Shown: positions 33,185 to 44,699 of the stretch, piece after piece
How positions within the stretch are numbered: position 1 is the stretch's first letter
Layout: each line of letters opens with the position of its first letter
Source of the DNA: Phocoena phocoena
Taxonomy: Eukaryota > Chordata > Mammalia > Artiodactyla > Phocoenidae
Assembly: GCF_963924675.1 (NCBI RefSeq)
Contig: NC_089221.1
Span: 8,491,851 to 8,555,850, forward strand
Reading direction: 5' to 3'
DNA: 64,000 bases
The notes under the pieces: generated by a model
The model's input: only the letters and a program-made list of their open reading frames with translations
The model's database searches: none
What the model was told of the DNA's origin: nothing
Program-made: the position numbers and the translations under genes

Positions 33185-33800
33185 TGTATGTGGCTCATTG
33201 CCACATACGAGCAGACTACAACGTATCCAAGGGATAATTAAGACCCTGAAATGTCTTTTTGTTTCTGGTCCAATTGCTCCCTCCTGCCCCCAGCCTCCAT
33301 CATCCCTTGCCTGGTCTCCCTGCTTCCACTGTCACCCCCTCTCTTCCCCAACAATCTATTTTCAGCACAGGGGTCCAAGTCACTCTTTGAAAACCAACTG
33401 AAATCACATCCCCTTTTCTCACTGTCTATTGACGTCCCATCTCACCCAAAGCAAAGGTCAAAGTCCATCCAATGGCCGACAAGGCATCCCATGGTCTGGT
33501 TCTCCAGGTACCACTCCAACCTCACAGCCCATTCCTTACTCTTCCTCATCCCCTTCATGGTCCCCACTCAGAGTTTTGCACCTGTTGCTCCCTCTGCTTT
33601 GAACATTCACTCCCAAATATCCACGTGGCTGCTTCCCCCATCTCCCTCAGGTCCCATCCTCTCATGGAGGCCTTCCCTGACCTTTCCACACGGAGCCGTG
33701 ACACTCCTTCCCACCCTGGCTGCTAGGCCCTAGCCTTCTCTGTAGCCCTGAGAACAGGGCTTCGGTGTGGCAGTCCCTCAATGAATACTTGCTGTACCAT
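33185..33800 (+). repeat. L2 LINE 3' region
   Basis: Pyrimidine-rich sense-strand L2: TCCTGCCCCCAGCCTCCATC, TGCTTCCACTGTCACCCCCT, AAGGTCAAAGTCCATCCAAT, TGTTGCTCCCTCTGCTTTGA, GGAGGCCTTCCCTGACCTTT, and near the end CAATGAATACTTGCTGTACC. The open frame at 33251-33733 is an L2 by-product without an intact domain. Confidence 0.7.
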
Positions 33801-34279
33801 TGAAGAAATGATGCTTCTCAATGCCCACGACCTCCTGCTCAGACCCAGAGGAACAGCTCTCCATCTGTCCCGTGATGCCAACACAGCCTCACACTGGGGA
33901 GTAGGGTCTGCCTGAGAGGTGGGGGATTTCAGCCAGGAAAGAAAGAGAACTGTAGCTTGGACCATCCTAATCTACTAAAGGCCAGGACAGTGTGGTTTAA
34001 TGGGAAATGTCAAAGAGTTTGATAAGATAGCCAAATAAGAAGAAAAAAAGAGAAAGAGAATAACCCATGAAACTACCCGTGACAAAGAGAAAGAAAGATA
34101 AGATCAGAGAAGAAAACCTATATGCGGAAAGATAGGTTTGAATGTGTGGGGTTCATAGAGACACCAGGTTCATACAATATATTTTGGACCCATTATTTTT
34201 TTTTAAAAAAAGAGCTGTGGTACTATTGTTATAACTTCCCAAAAAAGCATAATGTCTTTATCATTCATATGATTATTTC

Positions 34280-34655
34280 ATTGTACTGAGGAAGAGAGAA
34301 TGAACAGGGGATTTGCAAAATACATTAACAGGCAATTCGAAAAAAGAAACAGAAGAAAGAGCAAAAAGCCAATAGACATTGTGTTTTTTGAAAAAGTGCG
34401 TTTAACCTCACAAGTCATCAAAGAAGCACTCATTAGAACAATCACAAAAACTTTTCCTATATGCTGGGTAGGATTATTAAATGATAAATCTGATGAATGT
34501 CAGAACAAGCATGGTGGGAGTGTAAAACTGGCATAACCCTTCTAAAGGAAAAGTTGGCATTACATGTCAAAAGGTTTTTAAAATTCATATTTTATGATTC
34601 AATGACAGCACCTACAATCTATTCCAATTCACCCACAATGCTTTCTGTACTTAAA
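34280..34655 (+). repeat. Old L1 remnant (end of ORF2)
   Basis: ATTAACAGGCAATTCGAAAA, TTTAACCTCACAAGTCATCA, GCATGGTGGGAGTGTAAAAC and AAGTTGGCATTACATGTCAA match the 3' part of L1 ORF2 in sense order. Dead copy. Confidence 0.65.
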
Positions 34656-34659
34656 AAAC

Positions 34660-37300
34660 CCTTGCTCCCGGGAAGTGCCAGAGATGGGATTGGAACTGAA
34701 GTCTTCTAGCTCCAAAGCTCAGGAACCTACCAGGCTTTCAGCCTCCCACATAAAGGAAAGTGGGTCCACAGAACTAGAAACAGAGAATTTATATGCAGAG
34801 CTACTTTCAATCTGTCAGCAAATGGGATGGAAAACGTTTAAGTAGTTCTAAGTCATACTTTGACCTGCAGAACATCTAAACCCAGATCATGCCCAGCCAA
34901 ATGAGACAGCACACTGAGCATTTAAAAACCCGAGCACAGATGACTTCTGACTATAGGAACACATTACCAATTCACATCACCATGATATGCTTAAGAAGGT
35001 TATCTTAACAAGAAATTTCCTGACACTCACATGAATAAATGCATGTACACATCTGAATAGATTTAAGATGCTCGCTCTAGAACGCTTTGCTAAAAAGAGG
35101 TTTAACTTGAGACACAAAACACCGGTTACTTTGCAGGCTCAAGCTTAACCAGTTTAGCGTGATTTTGAACGCCCTCGTCATAAACGCAAACAAAAGACAA
35201 GGGAAGCTCTGCAGCATCTCAGGCTCTCCCTCCAGTCAGCCCACTGCTGTGGGATTTTACAGGGTTAGTTGCAAACGTGAACAAGACAATTCCAAGCTAG
35301 CTGTTCTCTCAGTATTAATACATTTTGAAGTGGAGAGCCATGCAATGGCTAATCAAGCATGTGACAGCATTAATCTCCTTTGGCTCAGCTCAAAATAGGC
35401 TTTGCCACAGGTGACCCTGAGTCCTTCCCTCCCCTTCTCAAGCCATTAGCCAAACATCGTATTTCTTTCTGCTGCCAGTGCTGGCGCCACCAGCAGCATG
35501 ATTGAAATGCGAGAAAAGAACACACATGATGAGAACAGCTTTTTAACTCCGTCTGGGAATTTCTATGCTCACCTATGTCTGGTTCTAAGGAATTCTGATT
35601 TGCCAAAAGTAATGAGAAGACAGCTCACAACCAATTATCTTCTCCATGGTACAGGAGGATGAACAACTAAGAACATCAGGATTTAAATGTAAATTGAGTG
35701 TTATAATGACCAAAGAGAGGCTTATGCCACAGGAAACTTCAGGAAGTGATTCCAGTACGAATGAATTCTCAGAAAAATATAGGTGTTCCTCTTCCATTGC
35801 AGGATCTCAACCATGACCAGGGGCCACGAATGAACTAGACCTGAAGTATGGCAAGGTACTTGATCTCCTGAAACCTGGACTAGCTCTGCCCAGAAGGGAT
35901 GGTTTAAAGAACAAACCGGATAAGAATGTATCAATCATTCTCCATAAACAAGGGTTCTATAAAGAACCTAGCAAACTAAAACCTAGTCCTGTAATCGTCT
36001 ACACAAATGAGAAGTGCCCTCAACTTTAATTTCCACCTCTTAAAATTCCAAACACCCCTGAATTTAAGGGCCAAATGGCTGGCAATTTCTCTTTTAAATG
36101 TTCTTTACTATTTTATGCAGATGCCCCTGTGCCCTTCTCTCCAGGTTTATTGGAATCCAGAATTCTGTCGCTGTGGCCTTTCCTCTGATCTCCTTACAGG
36201 CAACAGGAGGCTGGTGCACAAGGACATCAGCTCTGCTTCCTTTGCCAGCTTTCAACTCTTGTCAAGCACAGAACCTGAATTTTCACTGCTGATTTCCAGA
36301 CCTGAAATGCATCCTTATTTGTCTTCTCCTTCCTGGAGCACGTGTTCTTCAGGATGATGCAGTGTCCTTCCCTACTGAGTTGCAGACTCTAGGAGAAGTG
36401 TCTGGATCGATTCCCTTTGGAGAAGGCAGTTAGGGAAGAAATTACCTTGAACATACTTTCCTGCATCCCTCCGCTGTGAATAACTCGATCAGGCCAGTGA
36501 GGACCTGGCCCAAGGATAGCCAATCAGCAGACTGGCAAGTGACCTGAGACACAAGCTCAGTGGTAGGGGACTTGGGGAGGACGTGCAGTTTGATAAAGGA
36601 CAGTAAGGTGCAACTTGGAGTTTGGAACGTACGGCCGAAAAAAGTAACACCTGCTGTTTTCATAATACACTCTGTAGAACATAACTTTTGACAAGATTTT
36701 CTGGGCCTGTGGAGGAACACAGGAGCTAATGCGGCGAGATTTCAAAGGTGGAGGGAATATTGAATAAGCCCCAAAGAGAGTGAGGATGGCCCAATGAGTG
36801 GAAGAAAGAGGGAAGGACCAGCAGGGTCACCGTCAGGGTAGGGTGGTCTTTTCGAGGCTCCAGGGTACATGTGTCCTGCAAGAAAATCCTAAATACTTCA
36901 AGTAACACAAGTGGGTCACTCTTCTCTTCAATGGCATTGAAATTAATACCTAAAGAGTTAAAGGGGTGTTGGAATTAACCTATGACTGAAATATCATTAC
37001 AAAATTATTTGTCCATTAGTAACTTAAACTACTTTCCCTTAAAAAAATTCCATTTCTAAGAATGATGATTATAGTTTATATATGGTGATACCCATTCCTT
37101 TAACATGCAATTTCAGGCATGGGACTCATTTCCACTGTTCACCAACCAGCTTATATACTGTATGTGAATTTCTGTGGTTGGTATTTCACTGAAGATAGAT
37201 CTAAAATGGTTTGATGAGAAAAGGAAAGATATTATGTTCAACTGCATTTTAACGAAGTTAATCGACACAACTAGTGCTCGTGATTGCTTTTGAGACTGAA
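34660..37300. other. No gene seen; repeat-poor unique DNA
   Basis: About 2.6 kb with no interspersed repeat that I recognise. The part at 35100-35400 (for example TTAACCAGTTTAGCGTGATT, GTGACAGCATTAATCTCCTT) has the balanced, homeobox-motif-containing look of conserved non-coding DNA. This is an impression, not evidence of function. Confidence 0.45.
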
Positions 37301-37304
37301 TATG

Positions 37305-37850
37305 TAGATGGGCAGTGGCCAGATTATATATGGAAACAGAGCTCTGACCCACAACCTGCAACCACCAGCCCAGGAAACCAGCCGCTTCTCTACAGTAACC
37401 AGCCCAGGAAGCCAGCCTGCTCTTTAAGTCAGACTTGCAGGAAGTCAGACCACATCTCTAGTGACTGATCCCAGAAGCCAGCCAATAGCCCCTGTAACCA
37501 TTGGCCCAAAAAGGCCAGGACTGACAGCTTCCCTAATTTTTGTCTCCACCTCCAATCTAGGACCAACCAGAGAAAGCCAAATATGCACCCCTAACCAATC
37601 ACACAGGATGCCCTGCTTCTAGTTAGCCCACCTCCAGCTTCCCCATAACAACAGCCTCCAATCAGAGCCCACCTGAAGCCCTCCGGTTTTTTCCCCTCTA
37701 AACCTTCCCCAATCCCCTGCCTGCCTTTGAGTGTCTGCCAAAACACAGCAAAGGTGGTTGACTCCCTTGCTAGGGTGAGTAAAGAATAAATAGCCTGTGC
37801 TTCTTCTCATTTGGTTGGTCTTCATCAATTTCCACATTTTTATGGCCATT
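37305..37850 (+). repeat. Possible ERV1-class solo LTR
   Basis: Tandem-like AACCAGCCCAGGAAGCCAGC blocks are followed by several CCAAT-containing stretches (CCAGCCAATAGCCCC, CTAACCAATCACACAGGATG, CCTCCAATCAGAGCCCACCT) and a 3' part GAGTAAAGAATAAATAGCC with a polyadenylation signal. This matches the U3-R layout of gamma-type (ERV1) LTRs. I see no gag, pol or env sequence next to it. Ends and family are uncertain. Confidence 0.5.
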
Positions 37851-37856
37851 TCTAAA

Positions 37857-38249
37857 AAGAATTCTTTTTCTTTAATTAATTAATTGCTTTTTGTTTGTTT
37901 GTTTGTTATTTGTTTATGGCCGCATTGAGTCTTCGTTGCTGCGTGCAGGCTTTCTCTAGCTGCAGCGAGGGGGGTCTGCTCTTTGTAGCAGTGCGCGGGC
38001 TTCTCATTACAGTGGCTTCTCTTGTTGCAGAGCACAGGCTCTAGGCACACGGGCTTCATTAGTTGTGACACGTGGGCTCAGTAGTTGTGGCTCACAGGCT
38101 CTAGAGCGCAGGCTCAGTAGTTGTGGCGCCGGGCTTAGTTGCTCCGCGGCATGTGGGATCTTCCCGAACCAGGGCTAGAACCCGTGTCCCCTGCATTGGC
38201 AGGTGGATTCTTAACCACTGCGCCACCAGGGAAGTCCCAAGAATTCTTA
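37857..38249 (-). repeat. Full-length CHR-1-like SINE, reverse, with 10-bp TSD
   Basis: Reads T-rich tail with (GTTT)n, then CTGCGTGCAGGCTTTCTCTA, AGTAGTTGTGGCTCACAGGC, CGGCATGTGGGATCTTCCCG, and head complement CACTGCGCCACCAGGGAAGT. Flanked by AAGAATTCTT at 37857-37866 and 38240-38249 (itself a palindrome). About 370 bp. Confidence 0.9.
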
Positions 38250-38322
38250 CATCGATAAAGACAAGCAAGACAGTAAAGCAAGGAAGGTAAAGGTGAAGTG
38301 ACCTGTCATTATAGCACCTGGG

Positions 38323-38711
38323 CACAAGAATCTTTTTTTTTTTTTATGATGTATCTGAGATTTTATTGTTGATACTGGTTCAGCCATTTTCTTCTTCAAT
38401 TTTTTAAAAATAATTCTTTATTTATTTATTTATTTTTGGCTGTGTTGGGTCTTCGTTTCTGTGCGAGGGCTTTCTCCAGTTATGTCAAGCGGGGTACACT
38501 CTTCATCGCGGTGCACGGGCCTCTCATTATCGCGGCCTCTCTCGTTGCAGAGCACAGGCTCCAGACACGCAGGCTCAGTAGTTGTGGCTCACGGGCCTAG
38601 TTGCTCCGCGGCATGTGGGATCTTCCCAGACCAGGGCTCACACCCATGTCCCCTGCATTGGCAGGCAGATTCTCAACCACTGTGCCACCAGGGAAGCCCC
38701 ACAAGAATCTT
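38323..38711 (-). repeat. CHR SINE with extra 3' sequence (candidate 3' transduction)
   Basis: Reverse-oriented SINE body at about 38408-38699, with head complement CAACCACTGTGCCACCAGGG. A perfect 12-bp TSD, CACAAGAATCTT, lies at 38323-38334 and 38700-38711. Between the SINE's own tail (ATTTATTTATTTATTTTTGG complement, with a pol III stop-like T-run on the sense strand) and the terminal poly-A are about 60 non-SINE bases at 38346-38405. On the sense strand these contain AACAATAAAATCTCAG, an AATAAA-like signal, just before the A tail. Since the TSD encloses this piece, it arrived with the SINE. Confidence 0.8.
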
Positions 38712-40150
38712 GAGTGCTGTTTTTTGTGCCACCTTGTCTGAAACAATGGCCTGAGTCCAGATCCATCCTGCACATGGATACATTTATGAGTCCATTTCTG
38801 TAAAGCATTGTTTCCACAGTATGTACACTTCACAGTCAAAACAAGAGTACTTTTTCGGCAGGCTTCCAAAGGATACAATGAAAAGATTTATAAAAGAAAG
38901 CTGGGCCAATAGAGAGCTCCCAAGTCATCATAAAAATTAGAAATTGAAGAGTACGCAAGACATCCTTAAGTTTTTAAGAGTCTATTAAGAAATATGAAAC
39001 CAATGATCTGATGAAAGAGGTAAAAAGAAAAGCCAGAAGCTAGATGTCAACAACTCTCCATTTCTCACTGAAGCTCAAGCCATGTGTCTTAAGGCCTCCA
39101 CTGTGGGGTTTAAAGTTCTCCTCCCAGTAGATGCCGAGAGGTAACAGCACTTCCAGAAATAGGGGAATGGTGATGGACGAGAGCAAGGGTGGGAAAGTTC
39201 TAAAGTATCAAAAGCAAAACGATTTCCTCCCAGCAACTGTGACTCATGGAAGGAATGATTCCATGTACTTGACTACACAGAAACTCAGACTCAGAAATTA
39301 GCAAAACAAACAAAAGCCCCACAAGGGGAAAGTGAGGAAGAAGCAAGCTCACTGCCGACCTTGGTGCCCCATGAACTAGTTAACCAAGGAACAGCGGGTG
39401 TTAAGACCCAAGCACACTACCCACCAACATTCTGCGGGATCTGCTTCTGCTGAGAACCATGCTTTCACAATAGGCCTCAAACCTGTCTGCAATAATTACC
39501 CGAGGAGCAGAAAGGTAGCATTTTAAATTTTAGTGACACATTAATGAACGAGGTAGTACTCTTGACGGATGCAGAGAAAGATTCATCCCACAAAGCTAAG
39601 CAACGGCTCCTCAGATCGAAACACAAGCCAGGTAGCTGGCCTTGGTAGGTCCCGTTGCGCTTCAGAGCTGCCCCTCAGGTAACTGTGTCCCCTTCAGACA
39701 CCTGGCAGCTACTGACAGATCTACTGCTCTTATTGTCCCTGGCAGACTTTGGCAGATATCTCATCTCAGAAGATTCGAGCCTCTGTCTCGGAGTCGGGGG
39801 TTAATAGGACCCCTCAATTGCAGTTATAACAAGGTCCTGCCTTTTTTAAAGCAACGCTTCTTCAAGCTTAGGAATTGATCTTCCAGTCTGAGATGGTATC
39901 ATCTCAAAGCCCAGCAGTTCAAAGGACAATGCTTGGACATGAAGAGAAGTAGACTGTCCACATAGTAGGATACTTTATGGTCATGCCCATGTACCCAGAT
40001 ACGTTCTGTGGCATCTTTGGCCAGTCACCAGAGCCAGTGAGGAAAGGGGTGGGTGTCACAGCTCCTGGGTGGCTCTCCTGAGGCCCCTGAAGGCTCCTCA
40101 TGGTGGTGGGTCTCCTGCAGACAGTTTGGACAAGAACTAAGCTCAGGGTC
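38712..40150. other. No gene seen; unique-looking DNA
   Basis: No repeat recognised. Sequence next to the SINE at 38712-38880 has a short - strand frame with two CxxC-like cysteines, but no domain that I can name. Confidence 0.5.
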
Positions 40151-40154
40151 ACTG

Positions 40155-40700
40155 TCAGGGGTTGAAATGTGCCCCTCAAATATCCATGTGTTGAAGTCCT
40201 AGCCCCCAGGCCCTATGCCTCCGAATGTGACCTTATTTGGAAATAGGATCATTGCAGATGTAAATAGTTACGGTGAGGTCCTTAGGGCGGATGCTAATCC
40301 AATAGGACTGGTGTCCTTATAAAAAGGGGAATTTGGGGCTTCCCTGGTGGCGCAGTGGTTGAGAGTCCGCCTGCCGATGCAGGGGACACGGGTTCGTGCC
40401 CCGGTCCGGGAAGATCCCACATGCCGCGGAGCAGCTGGGCCCGTGAGCCATGGCCACTGAGCCTGCGTGTCTGGAGCCTGTGCTCCGCAACGGGAGAGGT
40501 CACAACAGTGAGAGGCTCGCGTACCACAAAAAAAAAGGGGGGGTGGGAATTTGGACACAAAGATTGTCCCTCACAGCCTCAGAAGGAACACCTTGATTTC
40601 TTACTTCTGGCCTCCAGAACTGTGAGACAGTACCTTTCCATTGCTTAAAACCACCCAGTTTGTAGTACTTTGTTAGGGCAGCTCCAGGAAACAGTCACCC
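40155..40700 (+). repeat. MLT1-type LTR split by a SINE
   Basis: Begins GGGGTTGAAATGTGCCCCTC. It has ATATCCATGTGTTGAAGTCC, GACCTTATTTGGAAATAGGA, CCAATAGGACTGGTGTCCTT; after the SINE come TTCTTACTTCTGGCCTCCAG, TTAAAACCACCCAGTTTGTA and ends near CTCCAGGAAACAGTCA. Sense MaLR LTR, no internal genes. Confidence 0.85.
40327..40554 (+). repeat. CHR-2-like short SINE nested in the LTR
   Basis: Head GGCTTCCCTGGTGGCGCAGT, box B GGGTTCGTGCCCCGG, short body ending GAGGCTCGCGTACCAC plus A tail. TSD GGGAATTTGG at 40327-40336 and 40545-40554. About 200 bp. Confidence 0.92.
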
Positions 40701-41145
40701 TTTGTCATTCTCGTAACGATCATCTCAACTTCCAATAACCAGCCACATCATCATTGGTAGAAACCCTTGACCTGGAGTGAAAACTGGGACTTTTCCTAAA
40801 TTCCCAGCACATTCTTCTTTGATTTACTCTTCAACCTACCAGCTCTTCTTATATTCCGAAACTGCCCATTTCATATTCTAAAACATTCACTTACCTTCCA
40901 GCTAAGGTACTATAGTCATTGGAATGTCAAGAATTGAATGTCCTGGACTATGACATTTTCTTGACTTAAGGTCATAGGTTTGTAAAACCGCTAATTAAGG
41001 GATCAAAAGGAAGAACTACAGAGAACAAGGAAGGGGGAGAAAATGTAAGGGAATTCTAAATGGTTGCTCTCTTCACCAATCTAATCCTCATTAAAGTGGA
41101 AAACTGAGCTGCTGTCTGTTGATGGTTGTTCTAAAATCCAAGATG
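40701..41145. other. No gene seen
   Basis: No repeat or exon recognised. Confidence 0.45.
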
Positions 41146-41147
41146 GT

Positions 41148-41312
41148 GGTCCTCAAAGTGTTCTCCCCATCAAGCAGCATCAACAGCACATCTATGCCCC
41201 CCCAACCCCCACCAGGGCTATTAAATCAGAGGGAGTGGGGTCCAGTTCCTGTGTTGGAACAAGTCTTTCAGGGGTTTCTGATGCCCGCTCAAGTGTAAGA
41301 ACCACTCTTACT
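41148..41312 (-). repeat. MER5A-type hAT DNA transposon
   Basis: Starts GGTGGTCCTCAAAGTGTTCT and ends CAAGTGTAAGAACCACTCTT, so the termini are the inverted 'cagtggttctcaaa' type of MER5. Inside, AAGCAGCATCAACAGCACAT and CTATTAAATCAGAGGGAGTG fit. Non-autonomous, no transposase. Confidence 0.7.
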
Positions 41313-41997
41313 ACATTCAAAGCCAGGAGGCAAGTTGGTTCCACCTGACTGCAAATTCAGTTGGGAGTGACCGTGCAAGAGCACTGTGTTCAGAAGGATT
41401 CTGAAGCACACTCTGAGCTCTGATTTTAAAATGGGGAATCTCCCGGGAAGAAGAAGAAGGGGACGGCAGCTAGTAAGCCACTTAACAACCACCCCATGAG
41501 TTTCAGCCTCAGGCCGTCACCACTGTATCTTTCTTCATATCAATGTTTCTAATTTAAAAAGGTCCCAAATTTCTGAAGTGATTTGGACCCTAAATATACT
41601 GACATAAAAATGAAAAGAAGAAATGAAAAACTTTTTCTCAGTTCTGAGACAAAACTCAAAATAAGCGCTTGATGGCACTGCTCTGTCTTCTACTAAATAT
41701 TTATTTCCCCCTTTTCTCTCCACACCACGCTTCTCTTTCAGGATGGCATTACTTTGGTGGTGGGATAAAAGAAATGAGGTTGTACTTCACTTAATTCAGG
41801 AAAACAAGCGATACACAAAATTTAAACTTGTAATTGAATTTGAAAGTTACCATTTTCACTGCATTTACATGATGAAGGATTCACTTCATTTTTAAAAGGA
41901 TTTACAAAAGAGTTCTTTAGAAGATTGTTTTCCTCTGAGGTATTTCATATCTGATTTGATTTACCTTAAAAATCACCTACTGCTTCCTGTTGCCTTC
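41313..41997. other. No gene seen
   Basis: No repeat or exon recognised; AT-rich. Confidence 0.45.
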
Positions 41998-42246
41998 AAA
42001 TCTGAACTCCTGGGGCTTCCCTGGTGGCGCAGTGGTTGAGAGTCCGCCTGTCGATGCAGGGGATGCGGGTTCGTGCCCCGGGCCAGGAAGATCCCACATG
42101 CCGCGGAGCGGCTGGGCCCATGAGCCATGGCCGCTGAGCCTGCGCATCCGGAGTCTGTGCTCCGCAACGGGAGAGGCCGCAACAGTGAGAGGCCCGCGTA
42201 CCGCAAAAAAAAACAATAAAGCAAAAACAAATCTGAACTCCTGGGG
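41998..42246 (+). repeat. Young CHR-2-like SINE with perfect 18-bp TSD
   Basis: Head GGCTTCCCTGGTGGCGCAGT, box B GCGGGTTCGTGCCCCGGG, GCCGCGGAGCGGCTGGGCCC, end GAGGCCCGCGTACCGC, then A9 and CAATAAAGCAAAAAC. TSD AAATCTGAACTCCTGGGG at 41998-42015 and 42229-42246, identical. Its CpGs are better kept than in the other copies, another sign of recent insertion. Frames through it (both strands) are SINE-derived, not genes. Confidence 0.95.
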
Positions 42247-43685
42247 ATGAAGGGCTACAGCCTGAGCGCAGCTCACCTGGCAACCTTCTCTTCCCTCCTG
42301 CTCCTCCCTGGGTCAGATGGAGCCACTCTAGCGTCTCCCAAAGTGCTTTCCTTTGTCCTGCTGCCTCTCCTGTTGCCATGGATACCACGCCCTCACGGAT
42401 ACCACACCCAGGTAACATCCTCCCTTCCTCTGGACCCCTGTTCTGCCCCTCGGCCACCCCCCAGCCTTCCCTGGCCAACCCAGACTTGGGTGCCTCTTCT
42501 CTCCCTAAGGTCACATACTTTGTGCCATGGTTCCTGCATATTCCACCCTTCCCCAACCATTCCCTGAGGGATGCCATTTCCATCATATCTCTCAGAGCAG
42601 CAATACAATGATTGAATAGACTCATTGCGTGCATAGATTCCTTGCTGGGAGATTGCCTAGGACAGGCTCCAAATGGAAGGACTGGATTTCTTGCCTGTCA
42701 AGGGTTGTTCCCAGCCTCTGGGAAGCCTTCGGAGCCATCTAGTTACCAGATCGTGAACAGTTGGGGAGATTGTGTGACATACCTAGACTGGAAAACCAGG
42801 AAGTTGGATTCTTTCACTCAGTGGCCCCTAATGAAGTGTGTGGCCTGGGCATTGTCTCTGGCCCACGCTTTGGCCATAGGATCTCTCTTGTCCATTCTCA
42901 AGAGTGATTCACTTGAGGATCAGCTGAAATGGCTTAAAGCATCAACCGACCTCTTCATAACCTGAACAGTATTATGAATCATTTGCCTGACCTCCTAAGA
43001 TATTCCTTTAATCCTTATATTTTCTAGCACAAATGACAGGAGGCATCTTTATCTTATTTATAGCTTTAAATAAATTGGTATGAGCATCTACCAAACATAT
43101 TTATTTTATTTCCCAAGAAATATACCCCCAGAAAATGTCAAGGAAATGATCCTTGAAAAATGCACATCCGAATGCAGTATAAAATATTTAAGGGAATGAC
43201 TGTGCTTGTGGTTTCCATTTTCTGTTAGATAATTCTACCAGCTCCTATAAAAGTCAAGTCAGTGCTTTTAAAGGTGGAAAATGGCCACGAGTTGAGAAAA
43301 ACCTTCAAAGCCCCGGGGTTCTCCTTGATTTTGCTTTTACTTTCAGCAGTTTGCCTTCAATGAACCACCTCAAATAACTTAGATATTCAAAACTTGTTGG
43401 ATAGTACTTAGCAAAGTAAAACTCAAATAAAGATGGTAAGAACTAAGCCAGTCACCAATGGCTTAAAAATTCCCAACTGCGTTTAGTGTTTCCTCATGAG
43501 GCATCTCTTCACACGACACTTTCAGTTGGTTCTCCCCCATCCATCCACCTTCCCTCAAAATCCTCCACTATTAAGGAACATTTCCCACATTCACCTGCGA
43601 TGTCAAAGTAGCAAATCGTGTTGTCAAAAAGAAAGGATTCTAGAAAAGAAGACTATTATTTAAATCTTAACATAAAGCCATTCAA
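42247..43685. other. No gene seen; unique-looking DNA
   Basis: GC-rich 42247-42600 has long frames on both strands at once, which usually means composition rather than coding. The remainder is AT-rich. No family recognised. Confidence 0.45.
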
Positions 43686-43689
43686 TTGA

Positions 43690-43875
43690 GTTAGCTGGGG
43701 AGCAGATCCTCACAAGATTAACTCGTTTGATCCTCCAAAAACCCTGTGAGGCACGTACCACTTTATCCCCATTCTAAGAGGAAGAAACTGAAGCACAGAG
43801 ATGTCAAATCAATTGCTCCACAGTTGCACAGCCAGGAAGTGGCCAAGCCAGAGTTTGACCATGCTACATGCCCCG
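43690..43875 (-). repeat. MIR SINE, reverse
   Basis: AACCCTGTGAGGCACGTACC, TTATCCCCATTCTAAGAGGA, AGAAACTGAAGCACAGAGAT, AGTTGCACAGCCAGGAAGTG: the reverse complement of the MIR core, in order. Confidence 0.85.
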
Positions 43876-44485
43876 ACCAATACAATCATTCCATGTGTGC
43901 TGACATTTGTCTCATAAATGACACATTAAATGATAATTTTTAATGAACTGAAGTTCATCGAATTCATCAGTGAATTTCATTGGTACAAACGGCTGTTTCA
44001 GAGAAGAAAGGTGAAGCCTATAAAAAATGAAGACTTCCTCAGGATCCATGAGAGTGACCCCGGGAGGATGAGAACCCCCAAGAGGACATGCCAAAATCAA
44101 CTGCTATGGTCCAGGCAGGCAAGGAAGATACCAGCACGCAGTGTAGCTCCCTGCCCACACCTCCTGGATGGCCGGTCCATGGTGGGGCTCACCTGGGGGT
44201 AACAGCTAGAGGACAAGCCTGTACCACAGTTTGGGGCAGCTGCAAGGTGACCTAAACCCAACCCTCATCTACCCACCCTCTAGATACCTGGGCAGTTGAA
44301 GCTCCTATATCAACACATTCTGCACTCACCTCTTATCACTGGGACCAGCAGTCTAATGAGGTCTAGCCATCACCCTCAGGACACCCTCAGCCAGTTCCTG
44401 AAATCTGCTGTGCTGGCCACAGCTCTCACCGGCTGATCGGCCATTTGCTTTGGGTCCAACCCAGTAGGTGACAGAGGTGTTCTGA
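43876..44485. other. No gene seen
   Basis: No repeat or exon recognised. Two short frames on opposite strands overlap at 43912-44202. Confidence 0.45.
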
Positions 44486-44489
44486 GCTC

Positions 44490-44690
44490 AGGTGCTGGGG
44501 TCAATATCTCTGCACTTACTAGCTGGTGACCTTGGGAAAATTTAGAAGTTCTTGGAGCCTCAGTGTCCTTACCTGAAAGATGGGGACAATAAGACCACTC
44601 TGCCGGGTTATCGTGAGGATGACATGAGAAGATGGACAGAAGATATAGGGAATAGTGAAATGCCCCAACATGTCAGCTGCTACTCTTACT
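44490..44690 (+). repeat. MIR SINE
   Basis: TAGCTGGTGACCTTGGGAAA, GAGCCTCAGTGTCCTTACCT, GAAAGATGGGGACAATAAGA, GGGTTATCGTGAGGATGACA: MIR core in sense order. Confidence 0.85.
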
Positions 44691-44699
44691 TTTGGTATC

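Noticed and set aside
33251..33733. 160-residue Ser/Pro/Leu-rich frame
   Set aside because: It lies entirely in a pyrimidine-rich L2 LINE remnant.
38597..38878. Processed pseudogene with a zinc-ribbon-like CxxC stretch on the - strand, with the poly-T at 38335 as its A tail
   Set aside because: The TSD encloses the SINE plus tail, not this stretch, so the poly-A belongs to the SINE insertion. I recognise no parent gene.
41973..42634. 212-residue and other frames near 42000-42600
   Set aside because: They run through a SINE inserted recently; the open length is explained by SINE sequence and GC-rich DNA.
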